Position numbers and translations under genes: made by a program
Notes under the pieces: generated by a model
What the model was told of the DNA's origin: nothing
What the model saw: the letters and a program-made list of their open reading frames with translations, nothing else
Databases searched by the model: none
Assembly (NCBI RefSeq): GCF_000342005.1
Contig: NZ_AOHO01000078.1
Location: 1-64,000 of the forward strand
Origin: Amycolatopsis decaplanina DSM 44594
GTDB lineage: Bacteria; Actinomycetota; Actinomycetes; Mycobacteriales; Pseudonocardiaceae
Reading direction: 5' to 3'
Length of the DNA stretch: 64,000 nt
Shown here: positions 1 to 8,334 of the stretch, piece by piece
Layout of the letters: every line of letters starts with the position of its first letter
Numbering within the stretch: the stretch's first letter is position 1

Positions 1-22
1 CCCGGGGGACCTGACTAGTTAC

Positions 23-42
23 CCGTCCTTACCACTCACGAG
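23..42. repeat. Half of the GTGAGTGG palindrome family, 3' of gcl
   Basis: This stretch matches the right arm of the palindrome repeated at 38608-38653 and elsewhere in the window (CCGTCCTTACCACTCACGAG). No matching left arm is visible in the 22 bases before it. It lies 15 bases beyond the gcl stop codon, the usual position for this family, so it is either a degraded copy or one altered at its outer side. Confidence 0.5.
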
Positions 43-57
43 TTCTTGCGCCCGTCG

Positions 58-1752
58 TCAGCCCGCGATCGGCTCGAACTCGACGACGCTGTCGAGCGCC
101 TTGCCCATCGCGGCGTTCCCTTCGCGTTCGATCATGATCTCCACCAGCACCGGCCGCGACGTCCGCCCGGCCTCCTCGCGCGCCCACTCCAGCGAAGCCC
201 GGATCTCGCCCGGCTCGGTGACGCGGGTGCCGGAGCAGCCGTAGGCCTCCATGACCTTCACATTGTCCGTACCGATCTTGTCGTAGTGGATGTCGACCTC
301 GACGTTCATCCCGTAGCCGGTCTCGGCCTGCCGGATGAGCCCGAGGTACTCGTTGTTCAGCATGATCAGCACGAATCCGACGTCGTACTGCGCGGCCACC
401 GCCAGTTCCTCCACCAGGAACTGGAACGAGTAGTCCCCGACGACGCCGACGACCTCGGCCTCCGGTTTCGCCTTCTTGACCCCGATCGCCGCCGGGATCT
501 CCCAGCCGAGCGGGCCCGCCTGGCCGCACACCTGGTAGTGCCGCGGCTTGTGCGCGCGCTGGAACTGCCCGGACCAGATCTGGTAGAGGCCGATCGCGGT
601 GACGAAGTAGGTGTCCTCGCCGTAGAACTCGTTGATCTCCTTGAACACCCGGGGCGCCTTGATGGGGGTGTCCTCGAAGTCCTCGCGTCGCGGCAGGCTC
701 TTCCTGAGTTCCCCGATCCGCCGCGGCCACGCGCGATCCCGCGTCGGGGAACGCTTCGACGCCGCCTCGATCAACGCGTCCAGGAAGGCACCCGTGTCCG
801 ACACGATGCCGAGGTCCGGCCCGAACACCTTGCCCAGTTGCGTCGGCTCGATGTCGACGTGGACGAACTTCCGGTTCCCGCGGTAGACGTCGAGTTCACC
901 GGTGTGCCGGTCGCCGAACCGCGCACCGAGGGCCACCACCAGGTCCGCTTCGAGGAAGGCCGCGTTCGCCCATCGCTGCGAGGTCTGGATGCCCGCCATG
1001 CCGGCGAACAGTTCGTGGTCCTCGGGGAAGGTCCCCTTGCCCATCAACGTCACGCCGACCGGGACACCGAGCAGTTCGGCCGCGGTCCGCAGCCGGTCGC
1101 TCGCGTCGCCGAGCACGACACCACCGCCCGCGAGGAACAGCGGCCGTTCGGCGGCCAGCAGCAGATCCAGCGCACGCTCGACCCTCGCCGGTGACGGCGT
1201 CGCCGTGGTGACCGGCAGCGGCGAGTCGATACTGGAGTCCCATTCGATCTCCTGCCGCTGGACGTCGATCGGCAGATCGATCAGCACCGGGCCCGGGCGG
1301 CCGGACCGCGCGATCCGGAACGCCTCCCGGAAAACCCAGGGCAGCTGGGCCGCCTCCTTGACCTGCACGGCCCACTTCGTCACCGGCTTGGCGATCTCGA
1401 CGATGTCGACGGCCTGGAACGCTTCGGTGTGCAGCTTCCGTGAGTCGGCCTGACCGGTGACGCACAGGATCGGGATCGAGTCGGCCTGCGCGGTGTAGAG
1501 GCCGGTGATCATGTTCGTCCCGGCGGGCCCGGAAGTACCGATCGCGACACCGACGTTGCCGGTGGTCCTCGCCCAGCCGTCGGCCATATGGGTCGCGCCC
1601 TCTTCGTGGCGCACGATCAGATGCTCGATCCCGCTGTCCCGCATCGCGTGGTACAGCGGGAGGATCGCGGCGCCGGGGCAGCCGAACGCGGTGTCGACGC
1701 CCTCACTGACCAGGACGTCGACGACGGCCTGCATGGCGGGGATTCTGGGCAT
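58..1752 (-). CDS. gcl: Glyoxylate carboligase (thiamine diphosphate enzyme)
   Basis: Predicted to condense two glyoxylate molecules into tartronate semialdehyde and CO2 in the cytoplasm. The 564-residue protein has the three-part fold of the acetolactate synthase family. The N-terminus FGCPGAAILPLYHAM, the QAVDIVEIAKPVTKW segment and the C-terminal diphosphate site GDYSFQFLVEELAV followed by NNEYLGLIRQ all resemble Gcl. It is the last gene of a minus-strand operon, 3 bases after glxR, whose product reduces tartronate semialdehyde, and hyi lies before that; this context is the strongest support for the function. Residue 50 is glutamate within HEEGA, whereas E. coli Gcl has valine there. An acetolactate-synthase-like activity is the main alternative. 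Confidence 0.88.
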   Translation of the reverse strand: MPRIPAMQAVVDVLVSEGVDTAFGCPGAAILPLYHAMRDSGIEHLIVRHEEGATHMADGWARTTGNVGVAIGTSGPAGTNMITGLYTAQADSIPILCVTGQADSRKLHTEAFQAVDIVEIAKPVTKWAVQVKEAAQLPWVFREAFRIARSGRPGPVLIDLPIDVQRQEIEWDSSIDSPLPVTTATPSPARVERALDLLLAAERPLFLAGGGVVLGDASDRLRTAAELLGVPVGVTLMGKGTFPEDHELFAGMAGIQTSQRWANAAFLEADLVVALGARFGDRHTGELDVYRGNRKFVHVDIEPTQLGKVFGPDLGIVSDTGAFLDALIEAASKRSPTRDRAWPRRIGELRKSLPRREDFEDTPIKAPRVFKEINEFYGEDTYFVTAIGLYQIWSGQFQRAHKPRHYQVCGQAGPLGWEIPAAIGVKKAKPEAEVVGVVGDYSFQFLVEELAVAAQYDVGFVLIMLNNEYLGLIRQAETGYGMNVEVDIHYDKIGTDNVKVMEAYGCSGTRVTEPGEIRASLEWAREEAGRTSRPVLVEIMIEREGNAAMGKALDSVVEFEPIAG

Positions 1753-1755
1753 TCC

Positions 1756-2643
1756 TCACTCCTTGCTTTCCGCGCCGGACAGCGTTTCGACGACCTTCAG
1801 CAGGGCGGAGTGATCGAGCGAGCCGTGTCCCATCGCCCGTCCGGCGGCGACGAGTTGGGCAACCAGCCCGGTGAGCGGCAACGCGACGTCCGCCTGCCTG
1901 GCGGCGGCGAGGGCGATGCCCATGTCCTTGTGGTGCAGGTCGATCCGGAAGCCCGGCGCGAACTCCCTCGCCACCATGGACTTCCGCTTGAGCTCGAGGA
2001 TCCGGCTGCCCGCCAGCCCGCCCGCGAGGACGTCCAGCCCGACACCGGCGTCCACGCCCGAGGCTTCGAGCAGCACGATGGCTTCGGCGATCAGTCCGTA
2101 CGTCCCGCCGACCACCAGCTGGTTCGCGGCCTTGACGACCTGGCCGGCGCCGTGCGGTCCGACGTGGACGATCGTCTTGCCGACCGACTCCAGGATCGGG
2201 AGCGCGGCGGCGAAGTCTTCGTCCTCGCCGCCGACCATAATGGACAGTGAAGCCTGTTCCGCCCCGGCCTGACCGCCGGAGACGGGCGCGTCCAGCACGC
2301 GGATCTCCCGTTCACCGGCCCGCTCGGCCACCGCGACCGAGGTCTCCGGCCGGATCGTGCTCATGTCGATCAGCAAGGTGCCCGGTTTCGCCGATTCCAG
2401 CGCCCCGCCCGCCGCCAGGACGACGGCCTCGACCTGCGGGTGGTCCGGCAGCATGGTGATGACGACCTCCGCGCCCGACACGGCGTCCGTCACCCCGTTC
2501 GCGGCCCGGCCGCCCGCGGCTTCCAGCCGCGCGAGCGCGTCCGCGTTCGTGTCGAATCCGCTCACCTCGTGACCGGCGGCGACGAGATGTCCCGCCATCG
2601 GCCCGCCCATGATCCCCAGGCCGATGAATCCCAGCTTGGTCAT
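1756..2643 (-). CDS. glxR: 2-hydroxy-3-oxopropionate (tartronate semialdehyde) reductase
   Basis: Reduces tartronate semialdehyde to D-glycerate with NAD(P)H. The 295-residue protein starts with the Rossmann motif GFIGLGIMGGPMAGHL. It carries the family signature DAPVSGGQAGAEQ near residue 120 and the catalytic lysine in GQVVKAANQ near residue 170, followed by the helical C-terminal domain. The ATG at 2643 was preferred over an in-frame codon 30 bases upstream because the Rossmann strand begins right after it and because it forms an ATGA overlap with the hyi stop. Translational coupling with hyi and the 3-base gap to gcl indicate one operon. Confidence 0.9.
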   Translation of the reverse strand: MTKLGFIGLGIMGGPMAGHLVAAGHEVSGFDTNADALARLEAAGGRAANGVTDAVSGAEVVITMLPDHPQVEAVVLAAGGALESAKPGTLLIDMSTIRPETSVAVAERAGEREIRVLDAPVSGGQAGAEQASLSIMVGGEDEDFAAALPILESVGKTIVHVGPHGAGQVVKAANQLVVGGTYGLIAEAIVLLEASGVDAGVGLDVLAGGLAGSRILELKRKSMVAREFAPGFRIDLHHKDMGIALAAARQADVALPLTGLVAQLVAAGRAMGHGSLDHSALLKVVETLSGAESKE

Positions 2644-3467
2644 GCCAGTCCCCTTCGTTCGAAAGGTAGCCACGACAGCGAATCCGCGCTCGGCCCGTCG
2701 GGCTTGTACTCCACGCCGACCTGCCCGCGGTAGCCCGCCGTCTGCAGCTTTTCCAGGTATCCCTCGATGTCCAGCGTTCCGGTCCCCGGCTGGTGGCGCC
2801 CTGGGGCATCGGCTATCTGCACATGGCCGATCCGTCCGGTGTGGACGGTCGTGACCGTGTCGAGGTCGTCACCGTTGACCGCCAGGTGGTACAGGTCGGC
2901 CAGCAGCTTCACGTTGTCCCGCCCGAGTTCGTCGAGCACCTTCAGTACGTCGTCCGCGGTCTTGAGCGGGTACTTCTCCGCCCCCGACAACGGCTCCAGG
3001 ACGATCTCCGCGTCGATCCGCGCGGCCGCGTCCGACGCGAGCGCCAGATTCGACAGGCCGAGCTTGTCCTGCCCGGCCGGGTCCGCGCCGTCGATCCGGT
3101 TGCCGTAGAGCGCGTTGAACCGGCGGCAGCCGAGCCGCTCGCCGAGGTCGATCGCGGCGGCGATCGCGGCGGCGAACTCGTCCTCGCGGCCGGGCCAGCT
3201 GACCAGGCCGCGATCGCCACCCGCCATGTCGCCGGGAAAGAAGTTCAGTCCGGTCACCGCGACACCCGCCCGCTCGACCGACGCCACGAAGGCCTCGACC
3301 TCGGCGGTGTCCGGCATCGGCGTCTCGAACGGCCACCAGTACTCGACCGCGGTGAAACCCGCCGCGCGCGCCGCCTCCGCACGGTCGAGCAGCGGCAACT
3401 CGGTGAAGACCAGCGACAGGTTCAGCACATAGGGCAGCGCATGACGCGAACCGGGAAGATCGACCAT
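2640..3467 (-). CDS. hyi: Hydroxypyruvate isomerase (AP endonuclease 2-like TIM barrel)
   Basis: Interconverts hydroxypyruvate and tartronate semialdehyde. The 275-residue protein shows the Hyi pattern: N-terminal LNLSLVFTELPLLDRA, then GFTAVEYWWPFE, the LEPLSG segment and the metal-site strands LLADLYHL, HVQIAD and GVEYKPDG. The ATG at 3467 follows a TGAGG ribosome site; in-frame codons further upstream would add a low-complexity tail with no family resemblance. It is first in the hyi-glxR-gcl operon, and its stop overlaps the glxR start by four bases. Confidence 0.87.
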   Translation of the reverse strand: MVDLPGSRHALPYVLNLSLVFTELPLLDRAEAARAAGFTAVEYWWPFETPMPDTAEVEAFVASVERAGVAVTGLNFFPGDMAGGDRGLVSWPGREDEFAAAIAAAIDLGERLGCRRFNALYGNRIDGADPAGQDKLGLSNLALASDAAARIDAEIVLEPLSGAEKYPLKTADDVLKVLDELGRDNVKLLADLYHLAVNGDDLDTVTTVHTGRIGHVQIADAPGRHQPGTGTLDIEGYLEKLQTAGYRGQVGVEYKPDGPSADSLSWLPFERRGLA

Positions 3468-3602
3468 CGAAACCTCAGCAATTTCGCTCTGCGGAATTTT
3501 TCTTTCGCATATCGAGAATAGCTCGCTGATCTGCCCTCGGTCAACGGGCGGTATACCGGGAACCGGGAATTGTCGGCCCCCCTCGTCAGCGTCGGCCGCC
3601 AT

Positions 3603-3739
3603 GGACAGCACGCCCTTGCTCCTACTGGGCGGAGGCCTACGACTGGCGGGCCGCCGAGTCCCGGCTCAACGCGTTCCCTCAATGCCGGACCGAGATCGAC
3701 GGGCTCGGCATCCGCTACCTCCACGGCGGTGACGCGGGC
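3603..3739 (+). pseudogene. Epoxide hydrolase N-terminal domain remnant
   Basis: From 3623 the plus strand reads YWAEAYDWRAAESRLNAF followed by PQCRTEIDGLGIRYLH. This matches the conserved N-terminal domain of epoxide hydrolases (YDWR, EARLN, TEIDG, IHFLH). No in-frame start leads into it, and it ends where a 69-bp repeat begins at 3740, so only about 35-40 codons survive. It is a decayed gene fragment, not an expressed protein. Family identification rests on motif recognition alone. Confidence 0.6.
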
Positions 3740-3808
3740 GACGATGAGCGGGTCTCGAGCGCCTCGCCCGGGACGCTCACCGTCTCGAACGTGGCGCTCG
3801 GGGCTCAC
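3740..3808. repeat. 69-bp internally inverted repeat, copy 1
   Basis: This segment is nearly identical to the reverse complement of 11389-11457. It contains ACGATGAGCG facing CGCTCACCGT around GAGCGCCTCGCCCGGGA, so a single strand can fold on itself. It separates two hydrolase remnants on opposite strands. It resembles bacterial intergenic palindromic repeats; no coding capacity is apparent. Confidence 0.7.
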
Positions 3809-3814
3809 GGACGG

Positions 3815-3913
3815 CGTCGACGTCAGGCCGGGGCCGCCATGGCAGCACAGGATCGGTTCGCCCCGGCCGGTCGCCGAGGTCCACAGCTCACGTCCGTCGT
3901 CGGTGATCACCAC
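3815..3913 (-). pseudogene. Alpha/beta hydrolase N-terminal remnant
   Basis: Reading leftward from a GTG at 3913 gives V-ITDDGRELWTSATGRGEP then ILCCHGGPGL, the start of an alpha/beta hydrolase of the proline iminopeptidase type, including the HGGPG oxyanion-hole motif. The similarity stops at the 69-bp repeat at 3808, so the catalytic serine, aspartate and histidine regions are all missing. No ribosome site is evident. It is probably the leftover of a deletion or insertion event. Confidence 0.5.
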
Positions 3914-3961
3914 GGGATCATCCGATAGGCGGGATCGCCGTCATTGGTTATCTTCCGCGAC

Positions 3962-4516
3962 ATGACGACGTTTACGCCGCCGCAGCGGACGGCCACCCTC
4001 GCCGACGCGCCCGCCATCGCGGCGCTGATGCGGGCCTCTGTGCTGGAGTTGTTCCCCCGGTTCTACGACGAACGGCAGACCGCGAGCGCGGCGGAGCACA
4101 TCGCGCGCCTCGATCTCCGGTTGATCGAAGACGGCACCTACTTCGTGCACGAGGCGAACGGCGAGATCGTCGCGTGCGGGGGTTGGAGCAGGCGCAACAA
4201 GACACACGCGGGCTCCGGCGGCGCGTCGGACGACGACCGTCCGCTCGATCCCGCCACCGAGCCCGCGCGGGTGCGCGCCATGTTCGTCCGCGGCGACTGG
4301 ACGCGGCGCGGGCTCGGGCGCGCGATCCTCGAGTCCTGTCGTCTCGCGGCGAAGGCCGAAGGTTTCACTTCACTGACACTGACCGCGACCCTTCCCGGTG
4401 TCCCGCTGTACCTGTCGTTCGGCTTCACCGAAGTCGAACGGGTGACGGTGACGACGCCCGACGGTGTCGACGTACCGGGCGCTGTGATGGCCAGGGGCAT
4501 CGACGATGTCGGATAG
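3962..4516 (+). CDS. GNAT family N-acetyltransferase
   Basis: A 184-residue acetyl-CoA-dependent acyltransferase of unknown substrate. The acetyl-CoA binding motif appears as RRGLGRAILESC near residue 118, preceded by the beta-4 strand VRAMFVRGDW and followed by the typical late strand SLTLTATLPGVPLYLSFGF. The N-terminal helix region contains DAPAIAALMRASV. The ATG at 3962 was chosen over a TTG 18 bases upstream. The gene ends 9 bases before the lysE-like gene on the same strand, so the two are probably co-transcribed and may act on a common small molecule. Confidence 0.85.
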   Translation: MTTFTPPQRTATLADAPAIAALMRASVLELFPRFYDERQTASAAEHIARLDLRLIEDGTYFVHEANGEIVACGGWSRRNKTHAGSGGASDDDRPLDPATEPARVRAMFVRGDWTRRGLGRAILESCRLAAKAEGFTSLTLTATLPGVPLYLSFGFTEVERVTVTTPDGVDVPGAVMARGIDDVG

Positions 4517-4525
4517 CATCGAAGC

Positions 4526-5152
4526 ATGATCTCCGGGGCTACCGCACTCTCGTTCGTCCTGATCTGCCTGCTCGGCGCGATGGCACCGGGCCCGGATTTC
4601 CTGGTGGTGACCCGCAGCGCGATCCTCGGCGGGCGCAGGGCCGGCATCGCCGCCGGACTCGGCATCGCGCTCGGCGTCTTCGTCTGGGTGGTCGCGGTCG
4701 CGCTCGGGGTGGCGGCGATCCTCGCCGCGTCGGCGATCGCCTTCACCGTGGTGAAACTGATCGGCGCCGCATACCTGATCTTCCTCGGCGTCAAGGCGTG
4801 GCTGGCGGTGCGCCGCGGTGACTACAGCGAACTCAAGGACAAGGTGGCGCCGGTCGTCGTGCCCAAGGAGGCATTCCGGCAGGGACTGCTCACCAACCTG
4901 TTCAACCCGAAGGTCGCGATGTTCTTTCTCGCGCTGGTCCCCCAATTCCTCCCGCATTCGGCCTCGACCGCGCAGACCCTGCAGCTGGCGGTGCTGGCCA
5001 CCACGGTGGCCGTCGTCTGGACCTTCGTCCTGGCGACGCTGGTCGGTTCGCTGCGGAGGTTCTTCGGCTCCGGCCGGGTGCGTCGCACGATGGACGCGGT
5101 GATGGGCACCTTCCTGGTCGGACTCGGCATCCGGGTCGCGGTCCAGAACTGA
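4526..5152 (+). CDS. LysE family amino-acid exporter
   Basis: A 208-residue inner-membrane protein with about six hydrophobic segments. The family signature GAMAPGPDFLVVTRSAILGG is at residues 17-36, and NLFNPKVAMFFLALVPQF is near residue 130. Members export basic or neutral amino acids or homoserine lactones; the substrate cannot be told here. It sits 9 bases after an acetyltransferase gene and probably shares its transcript. It converges on the MetE-like gene, with 23 bases between stop codons. Confidence 0.88.
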   Translation: MISGATALSFVLICLLGAMAPGPDFLVVTRSAILGGRRAGIAAGLGIALGVFVWVVAVALGVAAILAASAIAFTVVKLIGAAYLIFLGVKAWLAVRRGDYSELKDKVAPVVVPKEAFRQGLLTNLFNPKVAMFFLALVPQFLPHSASTAQTLQLAVLATTVAVVWTFVLATLVGSLRRFFGSGRVRRTMDAVMGTFLVGLGIRVAVQN

Positions 5153-5175
5153 CCGAGGGCGCCCATCACACGACG

Positions 5176-6234
5176 TCAGAGCGATTCGGCGGCGAGACGC
5201 GTACCTTCCACGCGGGCGGCGATCTTGGCGAACGCGGTGTCCCGGGACGTCGAGGTGTCGTCGGCGAACGGCGAGAAGCCGCAGTCGTCACAGGTGCCCA
5301 GCCGGTCCGGCGGGAGGTACCGAGCCGCCTGAAGAACCCTGTCCCGTACCTCTTCGGCGGTTTCGACGCGCGGGTCGATCGGATCGGTCACGCCGACGAA
5401 GATCCGCTGTTCCGGGCGAGAATGCTCGGCGATCACCCGCAACGCCCGCTCGGGATCCGCCTCGCTGGCCAGCTGGACGTAGACGTTGCCCACCTTCAGC
5501 TGGAACAGTGCCGGCAGCAGCCCGGCATAATCGACGTCGAGGCTGTGCACGGAATCCTGGTCTCCACCGGGACAGGTGTGCACACCGATCTTCTTCCGTT
5601 CCTCCTCGGAGAACCGGTCCAGTACGGCGTTGTTCAAGTCCACAAAAGACTGCAACAGCCCGCCGGACGGATCGAGCTTCAGCGACAACCTGCCTTCCGT
5701 GAAGTCGATCTGAACACTGTCGGCACCCGCGTCGAGACTGCGGCGGATATCGGACTCGGCCTCGTTCACCAGGTCGGCGATGAACTGTTCTTTGTCATAT
5801 CCGGCCAATTCTTCACCGGGATAGACGAGACTGATCGCCGAAGCCGCGATCACCGCCTGCTTCACCGGCTTGGTCGCGTGCTTCTTGGCCGCACGCAGAT
5901 AGGTGTCGGAGTAGGTCTGATAGCGGAACGGTCCGGCGGTGAGCCTGGGGAGTTGCCGGGTGTGCCCGTCCGCGAAAGGGATGACGACACCGTCCGCCGC
6001 CAGCGAAGTGAGTCCCGCCAAAGGATACGTGGCAAAGCTCGGCTTGCCCTGTTCCCCGTCGGTGATGACCGGCGAGCCGGTCTCCTCCAGACGTCTGATG
6101 GTGTCCACAAGGGCCTTTTCCTGCAACTCGCCGAGCCCGTCGGCGTCGAGCCGCCCGGCCGCGTGCTCACCGAGCGCTTCGACGAGGTAGCCAGGACGGG
6201 GAATACTGCCGATCGGTTCGGTGGGTATGGTCAT
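5176..6234 (-). CDS. Cobalamin-independent methionine synthase-like (MetE C-terminal domain) protein
   Basis: A 352-residue single-domain relative of the catalytic half of MetE, which moves a methyl group from a folate to a thiol. It begins EPIGSIPRPGYLVEAL. Likely zinc ligands are visible in VHTCPGGD near residue 230 and in GTCDDCGFSPF near residue 310; the intervening QLKVGNVYVQLASEAD strand is typical. It lacks the N-terminal half of true MetE, so the physiological methyl donor may be another small compound. The ATG at 6234 begins the family homology. A possible operator, GTATAgatcgtTATAC, lies upstream at 6386-6401. Confidence 0.82.
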   Translation of the reverse strand: MTIPTEPIGSIPRPGYLVEALGEHAAGRLDADGLGELQEKALVDTIRRLEETGSPVITDGEQGKPSFATYPLAGLTSLAADGVVIPFADGHTRQLPRLTAGPFRYQTYSDTYLRAAKKHATKPVKQAVIAASAISLVYPGEELAGYDKEQFIADLVNEAESDIRRSLDAGADSVQIDFTEGRLSLKLDPSGGLLQSFVDLNNAVLDRFSEEERKKIGVHTCPGGDQDSVHSLDVDYAGLLPALFQLKVGNVYVQLASEADPERALRVIAEHSRPEQRIFVGVTDPIDPRVETAEEVRDRVLQAARYLPPDRLGTCDDCGFSPFADDTSTSRDTAFAKIAARVEGTRLAAESL

Positions 6235-6385
6235 CGCTCGCGTCCTCCCAGATGGAGCAATCCGCGGCCACCCTGGCCACAAGCGTGGAAACTACCGAGC
6301 CCTCCACTCTTTGACGATCTTTCATCGTGCCGAAACCCCTAATGGCGCAACCATTCGACACATATGGATCTTTCTTCGCCACGGC

Positions 6386-6401
6386 GTATAGATCGTTATA
6401 C
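6386..6401. promoter_or_regulatory. Inverted repeat in the metE-like/DUF3040 divergent region
   Basis: GTATA and TATAC face each other across GATCGT in the AT-richest part of the gap between the divergently read MetE-like gene (start 6234) and DUF3040 gene (start 6490). The position suits a regulator binding site or a promoter element. No regulator gene is adjacent, and the arms are only five bases long. Confidence 0.25.
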
Positions 6402-6489
6402 GACATACGGCGAAATTCGATGCTTCTCCGGCACTGCTCCTGGGTATCCCGTGGATGTCGACGGCCGGGGCGTACCCAAGGAGAAACCG

Positions 6490-6756
6490 ATGCTGAGCCA
6501 TCACGATCGGCAAGAACTGCAAAAGATCGAGCGCTGGTTCGAGCTCACCGAGCCGGCGCTGGCCGCCCGGCTCAGCTCCGGCAGGCCCGCCCGGCCGCCC
6601 CTGCTCCGGCTGGCCGTCGTCTTGAGTCTTGACATCACCGCGGGACTGTTGATGCTGCTGGGCATGGTCGCGAGCAGTCCGGCCCTGTTGCTGACCGGGA
6701 TGATCACCGTGACCATGGCGGTGATCGTGCATCTGTCCCGGTTCGGGCGCGACTGA
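6490..6756 (+). CDS. DUF3040 small membrane protein
   Basis: An 88-residue protein of the actinobacterial DUF3040 family. The N-terminal soluble helix LSHHDRQELQKIERWFE is characteristic, and two membrane segments follow, about residues 38-58 and 61-80, ending HLSRFGRD. Function is unknown. The ATG at 6490 follows an AAGGAGA ribosome site, which fixes the start; upstream in-frame codons lack one. Confidence 0.8.
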   Translation: MLSHHDRQELQKIERWFELTEPALAARLSSGRPARPPLLRLAVVLSLDITAGLLMLLGMVASSPALLLTGMITVTMAVIVHLSRFGRD

Positions 6757-6818
6757 TCATCTTCCCCGCGCGCCGGTAGAGTCCGGCCGATACGTCCGGT
6801 TCACTGGGAGGAAGACGC

Positions 6819-7244
6819 ATGCGGTTCATGATCATCATCAAGGCGGACGAGGATTCCGAAGCCGGGAGGATGCCGCCGATGGAGGCTTTGACCGCGATGG
6901 CGAAGTTCAACCAGGACATGCTCGACGCCGGGATTCTGGTGGGCGGCGAGGGTCTGCAGGAGAGTTCGAAGGGCGCACGGGTCAGGCTCAACGCGGCCGG
7001 GTCCACCGTCACCGACGGCCCGTTCGCCGAAACCAAGGAACTCGTCGGCGGCTTCTGGATCGTTGATGTGCCTTCGCGCGCCGAAGCGATCGATTGGGCG
7101 AAGCGCTGTCCCACTCCCCCGCACGGCGACACCGTGCTCGAGATCCGCAAGATCCTCGAAGCCGAGGATTTCGGCGAGAACTTCACGCCGGAACTGCAGG
7201 AGAACGAGCAGCGGATGCGCGACGAGATCGCCGAACGGTCCTAG
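6819..7244 (+). CDS. YCII-related (DGPF domain) protein
   Basis: A 141-residue cytoplasmic protein of the YCII/DGPF fold, a dimeric alpha-beta barrel. The signature TDGPFAETKELVGGFWIVDV is at residues 65-84 and the N-terminal strand is MRFMIIIKADEDSEAG. Actinobacterial members often sit beside ECF sigma factors, but none is here. A strong GGGAGGAAG ribosome site precedes the ATG. The dinB start follows the stop after 5 bases, so both are likely on one transcript. Confidence 0.85.
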   Translation: MRFMIIIKADEDSEAGRMPPMEALTAMAKFNQDMLDAGILVGGEGLQESSKGARVRLNAAGSTVTDGPFAETKELVGGFWIVDVPSRAEAIDWAKRCPTPPHGDTVLEIRKILEAEDFGENFTPELQENEQRMRDEIAERS

Positions 7245-7249
7245 GCCGG

Positions 7250-8302
7250 ATGGCCGTCCGGGAGTGGGTGCTCCATGTCGACCTCGACCAGTTCATCGCG
7301 GCGGTCGAGGTCGCCCGGCGGCCTGAGCTGCGTGGCAAGCCCGTGGTCGTCGGCGGCACGGGCGATCCGTCCGAACGCGCCGTGGTGGCGACGGCGTCGT
7401 ACGAAGCGCGGGAATTCGGCATCCGGTCCGGGATGCCGTTGCGAACCGCCGCGAAACGCTGTCCTGACGCGACCTTCCTGGCGACGGACGCACCCGCGTA
7501 CCAAGAAGTCTCCGATCGGGTGATGGCGACCCTGCGGGACTTCCCGGTGGTCGTCGAGGTGCTCGGCTGGGACGAAGCGTTCCTCGGCGTCACCACCGAC
7601 GATCCCGAAGCACTCGCCGCCGGCCTCCGGCGGGAGGTAGCCGAAGAGACCGGGCTGTCCTGCTCGGTCGGCATCGGGGACAACAAGCTGCGCGCCAAAC
7701 TCGCCACCGGATTCGCCAAACCGGCGGGGATCTTCCGTCTCGTCCAGGACAACTGGTGGGAGATCATGGCCGAGAAGCCGACGGACGCGCTTTGGGGCAT
7801 CGGCGCCAAGACCACGAAGAAGCTCGCCGAGGCCGGATATCGCACCGTCCTGGAACTGGCGGGCGCCGATCCGGCGGACCTCGCGGCGCGATTCGGCCCG
7901 AAGCTCGGCCCGTGGTACCGGATCCTCGCCGGAGGACTCGGCGACGCCGAGGTCACCGCGACGCCCTACGTCGCACGATCCCGCGGCCGCGAGACGACCT
8001 TCCAGCAGAACCTCACCGATCCCGAGGCCATGGCCGCGGAGGTCGTCGCGCTGGCGAAACGGGTCTCGCAGGACGTCGACGAGGAAGGCAGGCCCGTCGC
8101 GCGGGTCGCGGTCAAGGTCCGGTTCGCACCGTTCCAGACTCATACACACAGCGTGACCCTGCCCGCACCGACCTCGGACCCCGCCGAAATCGAGAAGGCG
8201 GCGCTGGCCGTGCTCGGCATGTTCGAACTCGGCAGACCGGTCCGGCTGCTGGGCGTCCGCGCCGAATTCCTCGCACCCTCGGCGCGATCCACGTCGCCTT
8301 GA
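7250..8302 (+). CDS. dinB: Y-family DNA polymerase IV, DinB2 type
   Basis: A 350-residue translesion polymerase. The metal-binding motifs are HVDLDQFIAAVE near residue 8 and GWDEAFLGVT near residue 105, followed by SVGIGDNKLRAKLATGFAKPAG and the helix-hairpin-helix segment ALWGIGAKTTKKLAEAG. The sequence resembles mycobacterial DinB2 more than DinB1: it ends soon after RPVRLLGVRAEF and has no clear beta-clamp-binding tail. The ATG at 7250, 5 bases after the previous stop, begins the homology; a longer upstream frame is a shadow of the YCII gene. Confidence 0.88.
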   Translation: MAVREWVLHVDLDQFIAAVEVARRPELRGKPVVVGGTGDPSERAVVATASYEAREFGIRSGMPLRTAAKRCPDATFLATDAPAYQEVSDRVMATLRDFPVVVEVLGWDEAFLGVTTDDPEALAAGLRREVAEETGLSCSVGIGDNKLRAKLATGFAKPAGIFRLVQDNWWEIMAEKPTDALWGIGAKTTKKLAEAGYRTVLELAGADPADLAARFGPKLGPWYRILAGGLGDAEVTATPYVARSRGRETTFQQNLTDPEAMAAEVVALAKRVSQDVDEEGRPVARVAVKVRFAPFQTHTHSVTLPAPTSDPAEIEKAALAVLGMFELGRPVRLLGVRAEFLAPSARSTSP

Positions 8303-8334
8303 CAGCGCTCGCGGCGTTTTGCCATTCTGGTTCC

